A stretch of DNA of 51,784 bases, taken from Chloroflexota bacterium. GTDB taxonomy: Bacteria > Chloroflexota > Dehalococcoidia > Lucifugimonadales > UBA3495. This document shows, in pieces, positions 25,310-33,833 of this stretch (positions within the stretch are counted from its first letter, which is position 1; each line of letters opens with the position of its first letter). The stretch covers positions 1 to 51,784 of the forward strand of contig VXTR01000020.1 in the NCBI GenBank assembly GCA_009837355.1, given 5' to 3'. Under the pieces are notes generated by a model that ran no database searches, was not told the origin of the DNA, and saw only the letters and a program-made list of their open reading frames with translations. The position numbers and the translations under genes are program-made.

Positions 25310-26104
25310 CTACAGGCTGTTCAGGAACCCGGTAACGGCGGCGACGAATTCGCCGCGCTTTTCCACGGCCGGCGAGTGTCCGCAGTTGTCGATGATGCGC
25401 AGTTGGCTGCCCTGGATGGCCTGCTGGAACAGGTGGCCGCACTCAACGGGGATGATGGCGTCCTGGTTGCCCCACACGATGAGAGTGGGCGTCTCCACAC
25501 GGGACAGGGTGTACGGCAGGCTCGGGTTGTGCAGGTAAGGCTTCCAGCACAGCTGCGACGCCATGATGGCGTTGGAGTGCACAACCAGTTGCTCTTCGGG
25601 AGAGAGCTCGCGGGTGTAGCGCTCGTAGTTCTCCACCTGGCCGGGGTCGTAGAAACGCTGCTTAAGACGGGTTTCGCCGGAGACCATGAAAATCTCGGCG
25701 ATGTCGCTTTCCCGCGGCTTGATGCCGGCGGCGTCCACCAGGATGAGAGCGTCAATGTTGTGGTCATCCATGGCCGCCATTTCGGCGGACACCCAGCCGC
25801 CCATTGAGGAACCCACCAGCACGATGTCTTGCAGGCCCAGCGCATCAATGAACATATGGTTGAAGTGGGCCACGTCTCCGATGGTCTTCACCCAAGCCGG
25901 CGCCTCGGTGCCGTTGAAGCCCGGCTGGCTGGGGACGAACACCGTGTACTCTTCCGCCAGGTCTTCGTGCCAGGGGAGCCAGCCGTTGGAACCGCCGGCG
26001 CCGTGGAAGAAAACCAACGGCGGGCCGCTGCCGCCAGAATACATTTCGACGGTAGTACCGTTGACGTTTACGGTAGTGCGGGAACCGCTCTGAACTGTGG
26101 TCAT
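25310..26104 (-). CDS. Alpha/beta hydrolase
   Basis: This 264-residue cytosolic hydrolase has the oxyanion HG box (VFFHGAGGSNG at 32-41). The nucleophile S100 lies in GSSMGG, an acid-residue region in WGNQDAIIP, and the general base histidine in NCGHSPAVE. Similarity in length and motifs is to MhpC/BphD-type C-C bond hydrolases and related esterases of aromatic pathways, though the substrate cannot be fixed. It is the first gene of a pair with the flavin monooxygenase and has its own TTGACA-type promoter. A functional link to the LigB/Rieske pair is plausible. Confidence 0.91.
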   Translation of the reverse strand: MTTVQSGSRTTVNVNGTTVEMYSGGSGPPLVFFHGAGGSNGWLPWHEDLAEEYTVFVPSQPGFNGTEAPAWVKTIGDVAHFNHMFIDALGLQDIVLVGSSMGGWVSAEMAAMDDHNIDALILVDAAGIKPRESDIAEIFMVSGETRLKQRFYDPGQVENYERYTRELSPEEQLVVHSNAIMASQLCWKPYLHNPSLPYTLSRVETPTLIVWGNQDAIIPVECGHLFQQAIQGSQLRIIDNCGHSPAVEKRGEFVAAVTGFLNSL

Positions 26105-26137
26105 GCTCTCGTTCCTGTGGGAGGTTGGGATGGCGTT

Positions 26138-26166
26138 ATTCTGTTACAGGGGTAGCCGTATGTCAA
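26138..26166 (-). promoter_or_regulatory. Promoter of the hydrolase / monooxygenase pair
   Basis: On the minus strand a perfect TTGACA (26166 down to 26161) is followed after 17 bases by CAGAAT (26143 down to 26138). The leader of about 27 nt holds GGAACGAG before the ATG at 26104. Confidence 0.6.
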
Positions 26167-26276
26167 GGCAAACTGCCTCGGGGCGGCCCGCCGTCTTGCC
26201 CGATCAGGCCGTTTGAATTACGATAGACACGATACGTTGCAAACGCGGCCGCATCCCTCCGCTGAGACGCATATCT

Positions 26277-27242
26277 ATGGCAGAAACCACCAAAGTCCTC
26301 GTTACCGGCGGCGCCGGCTTCATCGGCTCCCATCTGGTGAACGGCCTGCTGGATAACGATTACGCCGTGGCGGTGGTCGATGACCTGAGCGCCGGCCAGT
26401 TGCGCAACGTCAATCACCGGGCAACTTTCTACCACGCTCCCATCAATGATCCCCGGATTAACCAGATTATCCAGCGGGAAGGCCCCGAGATAATTTTCCA
26501 CTTGGCGGCACAGAGCAGTGTGCGCCAGTCGGCTCTGGACCCGGTGGCGGACGCCGATTCCAACGTGCTCGGAACCATCGGCCTGCTCTCCGCTGCTGCT
26601 GCCGAGGGCGTGGACAAAATCGTCTTCTCCTCCACCGGCGGCGCGATTTACGGCAACCCCGACACCATTCCCTGCGACGAAAACACGCCGGTCTCTCCGC
26701 TCACTCCCTACGCCCTCTCCAAGTACGTCAGCGAGCTGTATCTCAAGCTCTTCTACCAGACCTACGGGCTAGCCTACACCATCCTGCGCTACTCCAACGT
26801 GTACGGACCCGGCCAGGACCCCAACGGAGAGGCGGGCGTCATTTCCATCTTCGCCGGCTCGATGCTTCGCGGCCGCAGCCCCAACATCTACGGGGACGGA
26901 AAGCAGGAGCGGGACTTCGTGTACGTATCCGACGTGGTCGAAGCCAACCTGGCCGCGATGTATCACGGCGATGGCCGAACCTATAACATTGGCACCGGGG
27001 AACCCGTCACCATCAAGCGCATCTATTCCCTGTTGCAGGAGTGCACCGACTACCGTGATGAACCGGTCTATCGGCCTCGCCGGGCCGGCGAAGTGCTGAG
27101 GATCGCCCTGGACTCAGGCCGCGCTGGCAGGGAACTAGCCTGGGAACCCAAAGTATCCCTGGAAGAGGGGCTGCGCCTTTCCGTTGACTACGTTCGCAAC
27201 TCAATGGTGCGTCGCTCCGGACGGGCCAGACTCGCCACCTGA
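26277..27242 (+). CDS. NAD-dependent epimerase/dehydratase (UDP-glucose 4-epimerase-like)
   Basis: This 321-residue extended SDR of the GalE/WbpP type acts on nucleotide sugars for cell-surface polysaccharides. The NAD motif TGGAGFIG is at 10-17, the catalytic Y145/K149 pair is in TPYALSKY, and the upstream Ser/Thr is at S118-T120. The C-terminal part has RYSNVYGPGQDPNGEAGVI and YGDGKQERDFVYVSDV, both typical of UDP-hexose epimerases. Whether it makes UDP-galactose or a modified sugar cannot be told. It is followed after 17 bases by trxB on the same strand, an association without an obvious metabolic reason. Confidence 0.9.
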   Translation: MAETTKVLVTGGAGFIGSHLVNGLLDNDYAVAVVDDLSAGQLRNVNHRATFYHAPINDPRINQIIQREGPEIIFHLAAQSSVRQSALDPVADADSNVLGTIGLLSAAAAEGVDKIVFSSTGGAIYGNPDTIPCDENTPVSPLTPYALSKYVSELYLKLFYQTYGLAYTILRYSNVYGPGQDPNGEAGVISIFAGSMLRGRSPNIYGDGKQERDFVYVSDVVEANLAAMYHGDGRTYNIGTGEPVTIKRIYSLLQECTDYRDEPVYRPRRAGEVLRIALDSGRAGRELAWEPKVSLEEGLRLSVDYVRNSMVRRSGRARLAT

Positions 27243-27259
27243 CAGGAGGAACCGCTTCA

Positions 27260-28180
27260 ATGGCAAAAGATTACGACGTTGTGATTCTCGGCGCCGGCGC
27301 CGCCGGCTTGTCGGCCGGCCTCTATTCCACACGCGCCATGCTCAGCACGCTGATGATTGAAAGCATCGGTCCCGGCGGGCAACTCCTGATTACCGACGAT
27401 ATCGAAAACTACCCCGGCTTCCGGGAAGGCGTCAAGGGCCAGGAACTGGCCGACGAAATGTACAACCAAGCCGAACGCTTCGGCGCCAAGATGGAGTTTG
27501 CCGAGGTCGAGTCGGTGGACAACCTCCACGACGAGCGCAAGCTGATTCGCACCTCCGAGGGCGATTTCACCGCCCGGGCCATCATCATCGCCACCGGCGG
27601 CGCGCACAACAAGCTGGGCGTTCCCGGCGAGGATGAATTCAGCGGGCGCGGCGTATCATACTGCGCCGTCTGCGACGGCAACTTCTTCCGCGGGCAGGAC
27701 GTGGTAGTTATCGGCGGCGGCGACTCGGCCATGGACGAGAGTTTTTACCTTGCCGGCATCTGCAACTCCGTCACCATCATTCACCGTCGGGACGAACTGC
27801 GCGCCACCAAAGTCCTGCAAGACCGCGCCTTCAACAATCCCAAGCATCGCTGGCTGTGGAGCCATGTCGTCGAGGAATTCGTCGGCAACGATGTCCTGGA
27901 AGCCGCCCGAGTCAAAGACCTCAAAACCGGCAAGGTGTACGATTACCCCACTGCCGCCGCCTTCATTTACGTCGGCTTTCACCCCAACACCGAAGCCTTC
28001 AAGGAACAGCTGGACATGGACGAACTGGGCCACATCCACGCCGACATCCATATGCGCACCAACATTCCCCGGGTGTACGTCTGCGGCGACGCTCGCGCCG
28101 AGTCCACCCGTCAGCTGGGCGCCGCCGTGGGCGACGGCATCACCGCCGCCCTGTCCGCCTTCCACGACCTGTCGTCGTAG
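27260..28180 (+). CDS. trxB: Thioredoxin reductase
   Basis: This 306-residue flavoprotein transfers electrons from NADPH to thioredoxin. The FAD motif GAGAAGLSAG is at 11-20, the redox-active disulfide C135-A-V-C138-D is in GVSYCAVCDG, the NADPH motif GGGDSAMDE follows, and the second FAD motif VCGDARAE stands near the C-terminus. AGGAGG precedes the ATG. The CAVC centre is slightly different from the common CATC. Two thioredoxin-fold lipoproteins lie 12 kb away, but they should be extracytoplasmic and not direct partners. Confidence 0.95.
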   Translation: MAKDYDVVILGAGAAGLSAGLYSTRAMLSTLMIESIGPGGQLLITDDIENYPGFREGVKGQELADEMYNQAERFGAKMEFAEVESVDNLHDERKLIRTSEGDFTARAIIIATGGAHNKLGVPGEDEFSGRGVSYCAVCDGNFFRGQDVVVIGGGDSAMDESFYLAGICNSVTIIHRRDELRATKVLQDRAFNNPKHRWLWSHVVEEFVGNDVLEAARVKDLKTGKVYDYPTAAAFIYVGFHPNTEAFKEQLDMDELGHIHADIHMRTNIPRVYVCGDARAESTRQLGAAVGDGITAALSAFHDLSS

Positions 28181-28187
28181 GAAAGAA

Positions 28188-28931
28188 TCACCATAACCGC
28201 GCCAACTCCCGCGCCAGCAGGGTTGCGCTCCCGCCGATAATCACGAACAGCACGGCGTAGCGGAAAACCCGCAGGCTCATCCGCCGAGCCAGCCACCCGC
28301 CGGCCGTCGCTCCCACCAGCACCACCGGGGCGCCCACGCCGATGTTGTACGCCATTTCCGTCGGAACCAGCCCGACGGCCACGTACAGCGCCAATCCCAG
28401 CACACCGGCCAGCAGGAAATACACCGCCAGCGTCGCCCGCATCTGTTCCCTCGGCCAGTCCTGTTCAATGGCGTAAATCCCCGCCAGCGGCCCGCCAATG
28501 CTCAAAGTCGTCGTCAGCAGCGTCGTCGTAAAGCCGAACCCAACGGCAGCCCACCGGGTCCGCGCCGCCGGTACCCGCACGTTGAACAGGCTCAGCACCG
28601 CTATCGCCAGGATTAACGCCACTATGGCCATGCGCAGCAGGGTCGGCGCAGCAGTGTTCAGCAAGAAGACCCCCAGGGGAACCGGCGGCAGGCCGGCGAC
28701 GATGAACAGCCACGACCGGCTCCAACAGAAATGTCGCCAGGTCTGCGCCAGTATCAGCAGCGTCGCCAGCACAATCATCGTGTTGGCGAGCACCACCACC
28801 TCCCGCGGCGCCAGTATCAACAGCAGGATGGGCGCCATGGCCAGCGCCATCCCGAAACCCACGGCGCTGAAGACGAACGAACCCAGCAGCAGCGCCGCCA
28901 GGCCAATCACCAGTTCCCAGCCGGCAAGCAT
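28188..28931 (-). CDS. TauE/SafE-family membrane transporter
   Basis: This 247-residue integral membrane protein has about eight hydrophobic segments. It opens with LVIGLAALLLGSFVFSAVGFGMALAMAPILLLI, and the second half repeats the pattern with AVGFGFTTTLLTTTLSIGGPLAG, the two-fold TauE/SafE architecture. The family exports sulfite, sulfoacetate or other organic anions; the substrate here is unknown. The ATG at 28931 overlaps the stop codon of the upstream kinase-like gene (TGATG). An in-frame extension far upstream would run antisense-free but out of frame through that kinase gene and is rejected. Confidence 0.88.
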   Translation of the reverse strand: MLAGWELVIGLAALLLGSFVFSAVGFGMALAMAPILLLILAPREVVVLANTMIVLATLLILAQTWRHFCWSRSWLFIVAGLPPVPLGVFLLNTAAPTLLRMAIVALILAIAVLSLFNVRVPAARTRWAAVGFGFTTTLLTTTLSIGGPLAGIYAIEQDWPREQMRATLAVYFLLAGVLGLALYVAVGLVPTEMAYNIGVGAPVVLVGATAGGWLARRMSLRVFRYAVLFVIIGGSATLLARELARLW

Positions 28932-29932
28932 CACTTGATGCTGAACAACCCCAGCTGCGACGCCCTCAACAATGCCCGCTGGGCCTGTACCACCGGCGGG
29001 CCGTCCCGTGCCAGGACAATCTCCACGGCGTCCTCCGGCGTCAACACCAGCGACCGCTCGCCGTCCAATGCCACCGTGCAGTAGCGCTGCTCCAACTGAA
29101 CCGGCACGCCCTCCTCCAGCATCTGCCACTCTGCGATGACCGCCGGCTCCACCATGCCGGGCGCTACCGGGGCAATGACCGTCGTAGCAGGATTTTCCCC
29201 GTCGTCCCGGCCCGCCAGCCGGTAGCGCAGTCCGCCCACGTCGCCCAGCGAAAGCGGATGCAAACGTCCGCCGATGGAGGACAACCCAATGCCGGCCGGT
29301 TCGGCCCGGGTCAGGAACACCTCGTACACCGTATGCAGGTCCCAGATGGCACGCGTCGCCACGTACCGCTCCCGGGAGATTGCCACGTCCACCAGGGCCA
29401 GCTCGCGGAACTCGCCGTTCACCCTGATGTGCAGCGTCTTGCTGACCACCGCAGCATCGGCCACGCTCAACCGGCCCGACGCCACCAGCCCGGCGGCGAT
29501 GCCGGCCAGCGTGCCCTCCACCATTACGGGAAAGATGTTGTTGGTGCCGGTGGAAATGGCAACCACCGGGATCTGATTCGTGCCCATGGCCACGGCGCGG
29601 TTGGTGCCGTCGCCACCCAGGGTAATCAGGCAACCCACGCCCATCTCGGCCATAATCGCCGCGGCGCGGGTGGTGTCGCCCTCGGTGTACAAGGGCGACA
29701 TGGGCAGCATATCAAGCGGGATATTGATGCTGGAATCGTCGGCGGCCCGGCGGCACAAATTGCCGCTATCGGGCATGGCCACCACCCGCTCCACCTCGGT
29801 GGATTGCAGCCCAATCAGCGCCCGGCGGATGGTATTCACCTTCTCCCAGTCCGGCACCACTCGTCCCTGCGCCACCAGCCGGCGAATATCCTTGCTGGCA
29901 GCAGGGTTAGCAATAATTCCAACGGTAGCCAT
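28931..29932 (-). CDS. ATP-NAD kinase / AcoX-like protein
   Basis: This 333-residue protein has the NAD kinase/diacylglycerol kinase fold. The phosphate-binding motif GGDGTNR is at 106-112 with D108, and ISTGTNNIFP follows at about 126-135. Its size and C-terminal extension fit the AcoX group found near acetoin or other catabolic operons, rather than the housekeeping NadK. The exact reaction is uncertain. Its stop overlaps the TauE start by one base, so the two products are made together, possibly linking a phosphorylated metabolite to anion transport. Confidence 0.87.
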   Translation of the reverse strand: MATVGIIANPAASKDIRRLVAQGRVVPDWEKVNTIRRALIGLQSTEVERVVAMPDSGNLCRRAADDSSINIPLDMLPMSPLYTEGDTTRAAAIMAEMGVGCLITLGGDGTNRAVAMGTNQIPVVAISTGTNNIFPVMVEGTLAGIAAGLVASGRLSVADAAVVSKTLHIRVNGEFRELALVDVAISRERYVATRAIWDLHTVYEVFLTRAEPAGIGLSSIGGRLHPLSLGDVGGLRYRLAGRDDGENPATTVIAPVAPGMVEPAVIAEWQMLEEGVPVQLEQRYCTVALDGERSLVLTPEDAVEIVLARDGPPVVQAQRALLRASQLGLFSIK

Positions 29933-30041
29933 TTACAAAACGTCTCAGAGCCGCTTTCGGCGGGCACGGAACAGCGGCTTACTATACACTATCCAGCACC
30001 CGCGTACTGATACGAAGGAGCACCCCCGAAGGAGCATCCCC

Positions 30042-31460
30042 ATGGACAACGAACTCGCCTTCACCCCCGCCACCGAAATCCGCCGTCTCATCACCAGCGG
30101 CGAAGTATCGTCGGTTGAACTTACCGAGCTGTTCTACCAACGCATCGACGCGCTGAATCCGCAGCTGAACGCCTACCTGGCCCTCTGCCCCGACCAGGCA
30201 CTGGCCTACGCCCGCGCCGCTGATGACGCTGTCCGCAACGGCGATACCCTCGGCCCGCTCCACGGCATTCCCATCTCCGTCAAGGACCTGGAACTGACGA
30301 AAGGCGTCACCACCACCCTGGGCTCCGCCATCTTCCGCGACCGCGTGCCGGAGATTGACTCCATCGTCGTGGAACGGGTCAAGGCCGCCGGCGCAATCAT
30401 ACTGGGCAAGACCAACACGCCGGAGTTCGGGCAGTCCGGCACCACCGAGAACCTGGTCAGCGAACCCTGCCGCAACCCGTGGAACACCGACTACACTCCC
30501 GGAGGCAGCAGCGGCGGCGCGGCGGCAGCGTTGGCCGCCGGCCTCTGCACCCTGGCCACCGGTAGCGACGGCGGCGGCAGCATCCGCATCCCGTCCAGTT
30601 TCAGCGGCGTAACCGGCATCAAGCCCTCCCAGGGACGGGTACCCCGCTATGGCGGCTACGGAGGGCCGGCCGTCAACCACTTCTCCCAGAGCGGCCCCAT
30701 GAGCCGCACCGTCCGCGATACGGCCATGCTGCTACAGGCGCTGGCCGGCCCCGACTCCCGCGACCCCAACACCATGACCGACGCGCCGCCCGATTACAGT
30801 GCCGCGCTGGAGGGCGGCGTTGCCGGCTGGCGGGTCGCCTGGAGCGACGACCTGGGCTACGCCGCCGTTGACCCGGAGGTGGTACAGGTTACCCGCGCCG
30901 CGGCCCAGGTGTTCCAGGAGATGGGCGCTATCGTCGAAGAGGCCGCTCCGGAAATCGAGGGCGACCCCTTCCCGGCTTTCTCAACGGTGTTCGGCACGGC
31001 GTCCTATACCTCCTACGCCAACCTGTACCCGGAGCGGCGCGACGAGCTGACCCACTACGTCCGCAATACCTTTGACGCCGCCGCTAAGCACACCGCCGCC
31101 GACCTGTCCCGCGCCCTGGCCTACGTTGACCGCCACAAGCGACGCTTCGCCGACTTCTTCAACGACTACGACCTGCTGCTGACGCCGGCCATGGCGGTAA
31201 CCGCCTTCCCCATCGGAGAGCATCCCACCAGCATCGCCGGCCGGGCGGTGGAACCCTGGTGGGGCTATCTTCCCTTCACTTTCCCCATCAACATGAGCGG
31301 CCAGACGGCGGCCAGCGTCCCCTGCGGCTTTTCAGCGGCCGGCCTGCCCGTCGGGTTGCATATCGTCGGCCCGTCGGGAGCCGAGGGCCGGGTGCTGCGC
31401 GCCATGGCGGCTTTTGAGGAAGCCCGGCCCTGGAGCCAGCACCGCCCGCCGGTGTCGTAG
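30042..31460 (+). CDS. Amidase signature family hydrolase
   Basis: This 472-residue enzyme has the Ser-cisSer-Lys triad of amidases: K81 in SVKD, S156 in GGSSGGAAAALAAG, and nucleophile S180 in GSDGGGSIRIPSS. It hydrolyses an amide to an acid and ammonia. Length and the C-terminal region are more like free-standing amidases than GatA, and no gatB or gatC is nearby. The ATG at 30042 is chosen because AAGGAG lies ten bases upstream; longer in-frame versions would run antisense through the kinase gene. It converges with the dienelactone hydrolase gene across a strong hairpin. Confidence 0.92.
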   Translation: MDNELAFTPATEIRRLITSGEVSSVELTELFYQRIDALNPQLNAYLALCPDQALAYARAADDAVRNGDTLGPLHGIPISVKDLELTKGVTTTLGSAIFRDRVPEIDSIVVERVKAAGAIILGKTNTPEFGQSGTTENLVSEPCRNPWNTDYTPGGSSGGAAAALAAGLCTLATGSDGGGSIRIPSSFSGVTGIKPSQGRVPRYGGYGGPAVNHFSQSGPMSRTVRDTAMLLQALAGPDSRDPNTMTDAPPDYSAALEGGVAGWRVAWSDDLGYAAVDPEVVQVTRAAAQVFQEMGAIVEEAAPEIEGDPFPAFSTVFGTASYTSYANLYPERRDELTHYVRNTFDAAAKHTAADLSRALAYVDRHKRRFADFFNDYDLLLTPAMAVTAFPIGEHPTSIAGRAVEPWWGYLPFTFPINMSGQTAASVPCGFSAAGLPVGLHIVGPSGAEGRVLRAMAAFEEARPWSQHRPPVS

Positions 31461-31469
31461 GCTAACGTG

Positions 31470-31502
31470 AAAAAGCCCCTCTCCGGTTGCGGAGAGGGGC
31501 TT
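31470..31502 (-). terminator. Intrinsic terminator between amidase and dienelactone hydrolase
   Basis: A perfect 13-pair stem (AAGCCCCTCTCCG and complement, 31473-31502) has a four-base loop. Read on the minus strand it is followed by five T (31474-31470), so it should stop transcription of the hydrolase gene. It can also block the amidase transcript from the other side. Confidence 0.85.
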
Positions 31503-31526
31503 GCTGATTCGCAGCGATGTGCGGCC

Positions 31527-32315
31527 TTACTTCAGGTGCTGGTTGAAGAAAGCCAGCGTGCGGGCCTGAGCGTCATCGGCTGCAGCCTGGTTGTAGCTGT
31601 CCCGGTCGTCGCAGTTGAAGCCGTGGCCGGCATCGGGGTAAGACTTGAAGTCGTGTGCCTTGCCGGCGGCGGTAAGAGCTGCGGAAATTTGCGCCACGTC
31701 GTCCGGTGTCGGGTTCCCGTCCGTATCGCCGAAGTTGCCCATCAGCGGGATGCTGATGTTGGCGGTGCCGTCGATGGGGGTTACGCCGTCGCTGTAGGCG
31801 CCCATGATGGCGCCTCCGTAATAGACTACGCCGGCGGACAGGCCGTCGCAGGCGCTGGCGGCCAGATAGACCACGCGCCCGCCCATGCAGTAACCTACGA
31901 TGCCGATTTTCTGCCCGCGGGTACGCGGATAGGTGCGCTGCAGGTAGTCAACGGTGGCGTTGATGTCGGCGACGATGCCCTGGCCGGAGAGCTCGGGCAT
32001 ATAGGTGTTGATGGCGGCGTCAAAGTCGTCGGGCGTGTAACCCAGCATTGGGTTGGGATTGCGCTCGTTCCTGTGGAACATGGCCGGAGCGACGGCGACG
32101 TAGCCGGCGGCCGCGAACCCGTCGGCGACGCGTTGGATATGCTGGTTAACGCCAAAGGCTTCCTGCACCACGATGATGGCGGGCAGGCTGGTGCCTGCGC
32201 TGGGCGCTGGGAAGCTGACGTAGGCAGCCATATCACCGGCCTCGGCGATGTTGGCCCCGGACTCACGATCTTCCGCTGGGTCTGGCATTCGGATATTTTC
32301 CCAGAACGACGGCAT
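31527..32315 (-). CDS. Dienelactone hydrolase family protein
   Basis: This 262-residue alpha/beta hydrolase has a cysteine nucleophile. C143 is in GYCMGG, D197 in GNFGDTDG and H231 in DAGHGFN, the triad of dienelactone hydrolase, and E52 in VVQEAFGVN matches the glutamate that activates the cysteine. Dienelactone hydrolase converts dienelactone to maleylacetate in chloroaromatic breakdown; many paralogues act on other esters or lactones. The ATG at 32315 is preferred to one 42 residues earlier because GGAGGAGG precedes it by about seven bases. It is a single gene, closed by a hairpin terminator. Confidence 0.92.
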   Translation of the reverse strand: MPSFWENIRMPDPAEDRESGANIAEAGDMAAYVSFPAPSAGTSLPAIIVVQEAFGVNQHIQRVADGFAAAGYVAVAPAMFHRNERNPNPMLGYTPDDFDAAINTYMPELSGQGIVADINATVDYLQRTYPRTRGQKIGIVGYCMGGRVVYLAASACDGLSAGVVYYGGAIMGAYSDGVTPIDGTANISIPLMGNFGDTDGNPTPDDVAQISAALTAAGKAHDFKSYPDAGHGFNCDDRDSYNQAAADDAQARTLAFFNQHLK

Positions 32316-32467
32316 AGTATTTCCTCCTCCATTGGTTACGCGAACGATAGCAGTGCGATGAAAGGCCGGCGCCAAAAGCGTACCTTGCCAGCCATACCAT
32401 TCGTGCGCCGGAATTGTAACAAAGGTTGGCCGGCCAAACAAGCGGTATCTGCCCAGCAGGAAGTGGC

Positions 32468-33751
32468 CTAGATGCTGCCATCCAGGCGGTTAATTACCAG
32501 GCCCGTCGGCAGCTTGGGATAGAAGAACGTTGACTTGGGCGGCAAGCGGTTGCCGGCGCTCACGATTTGTCGGAATGGCTCCAGAGGGAAGGGTTTGAGC
32601 AGAACCGCCATCTGCTGCTCGCCCCGGTTGACCTGCTGCGCGATGGCGTCGTGGTCGGGGCTGTAGTCCACGTGCTGCGCCAGCGCTTCGCCCAAAGCCG
32701 GACTCAGCACCCGCTCCTGCAGCAGCCACGCCTCCGACACGGCCAGCGAACCCCAGGCCGTCCAGTCCACGCCGGCGCGCAGCGTATGCAGGGTGGGCGC
32801 GGCGTCATGCCAAAACACGGCGAAGCAATGCGAATCTTCACCCACACGTGCCACCTCGTCCACGGCGGCGGCCGGCGTAATGTCGGGATTCAGCGGACGC
32901 GCGTCAAACAGCTCGTCGATGCGGGCGCGCACCTCGTTCAGTTGCTCGTCGCTCATGCCGCCGGCTATTCGGTGATAGGGGAGCAGCAGCAAGCCGGGAT
33001 CATCGAACTCAACCAGCGTCATCATCACGTAGTTGCCGGCGGCCAGGTCGTCGGCCTGTCGCTCGGCGGCCAGGCTGCGCCGATAGCGCAGCGCCGCTTC
33101 ATACCGATGGTGGCCGTCGGCCAGGAACACCGGGCGATTGGCAAAGGTGTCAATGACGGCCGCCTGGGTTTCAGCATCAGCGACGCGCCACAGCTGGGCG
33201 TCGCCGCCGGCCGGCGTGGCCGCTGTCGCGTCGGGCGAGTCGGCCATCACCCGGTCAAAAATGCGGCGCATCTGGCCGTCGGAGTCCTGGTACAACGACA
33301 TTATCGGGCTGAACTGCGCCTGGCAGGCGTTCAGCAGCGCCACCCGGTCCAGCACGGCCGGCTCCCGGGTGAACTCGTGGGGCAGCACCGCGCCGGCATC
33401 GTAGTCTTCAACCAGAACGTCGGCGAAAAGGCCCACGTGTTGCCGCGTCCGGCCGCTGAAGTCGTAAGCGTGGCGCATCAGGTAAAAGCAGGATGAATCA
33501 TCCTGCTGCAGCGCGCCGTCGGATAGCCACTGTCGGAACAGGCGCGACGCTTGTTGATAGCCGGCCTGCGGGTCAACCGGGTCCGGCTGCTCGCCGCCTT
33601 CCAGGTGCACGGCATTGTATGGGCTCCGCCCCTGCAACTCGGCCTTGAACTCCGGGCCAATCATGTCGTAGGGCGGGCAGATTGCGTCGGACAGGCTGCC
33701 CACCACGCCGGGGTTGAAGCGGCAGCCGCGAAAGGGTTTGATGGTGGCCAT
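32468..33751 (-). CDS. DUF1015 family protein
   Basis: This 427-residue protein belongs to the DUF1015 family, often found with serine biosynthesis genes but without a proven biochemical role. Characteristic phrases are IKPFRGCRFNP at the start, CPPYDMIGPE, SPIMSLYQD, FLADGHHRYEAALRYR at about 210-226, and PFPLEPFRQIVSAGNRLPPKSTFFYPKLPTGLVI at the end. GGAG lies about eleven bases before the ATG and a TATAAT lies about 35 bases upstream on the minus strand. It is divergent from the MFS transporter gene. There is no membrane segment. Confidence 0.9.
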   Translation of the reverse strand: MATIKPFRGCRFNPGVVGSLSDAICPPYDMIGPEFKAELQGRSPYNAVHLEGGEQPDPVDPQAGYQQASRLFRQWLSDGALQQDDSSCFYLMRHAYDFSGRTRQHVGLFADVLVEDYDAGAVLPHEFTREPAVLDRVALLNACQAQFSPIMSLYQDSDGQMRRIFDRVMADSPDATAATPAGGDAQLWRVADAETQAAVIDTFANRPVFLADGHHRYEAALRYRRSLAAERQADDLAAGNYVMMTLVEFDDPGLLLLPYHRIAGGMSDEQLNEVRARIDELFDARPLNPDITPAAAVDEVARVGEDSHCFAVFWHDAAPTLHTLRAGVDWTAWGSLAVSEAWLLQERVLSPALGEALAQHVDYSPDHDAIAQQVNRGEQQMAVLLKPFPLEPFRQIVSAGNRLPPKSTFFYPKLPTGLVINRLDGSI

Positions 33752-33784
33752 AGTCGGCAGGGCTCCGGTGGTCGAGATGACAGC

Positions 33785-33790
33785 ATTATA
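33785..33790 (-). promoter_or_regulatory. TATAAT -10 element for the DUF1015 gene
   Basis: On the minus strand TATAAT reads 33790 down to 33785, about 34 bases before the DUF1015 ATG. It faces away from the plus-strand TATAAT at 33822-33827, so two opposing promoters occupy about 45 bases and may interfere with each other. Confidence 0.45.
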
Positions 33791-33821
33791 CGACAGCCGG
33801 CGGGAAGGGTTGCCTGCCGTG

Positions 33822-33827
33822 TATAAT
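33822..33827 (+). promoter_or_regulatory. TATAAT -10 element of the MFS gene, leaderless geometry
   Basis: A perfect TATAAT ends six bases (CGGCGG) before the ATG at 33834. Transcription would start at the ATG itself. There is no room for a ribosome site in such a message. Confidence 0.55.
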
Positions 33828-33833
33828 CGGCGG

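Noticed and set aside
26219-26239. Promoter for the epimerase gene
   Set aside because: TTGAAT at 26213 has no acceptable -10 at 16-18 bases, and the TACGTT/TACGAT candidates are poorly spaced.
28932-29633. Upstream extension of the TauE gene
   Set aside because: The extra 234 codons read out of frame through the kinase-like gene on the same strand and give Gly/Arg-rich shadow sequence. The ATG at 28931 coupled to the kinase stop fits the family start.
29580-30041. N-terminal extension of the amidase
   Set aside because: It runs antisense through the kinase-like gene. The ATG at 30042 has a ribosome site and begins the known amidase fold.
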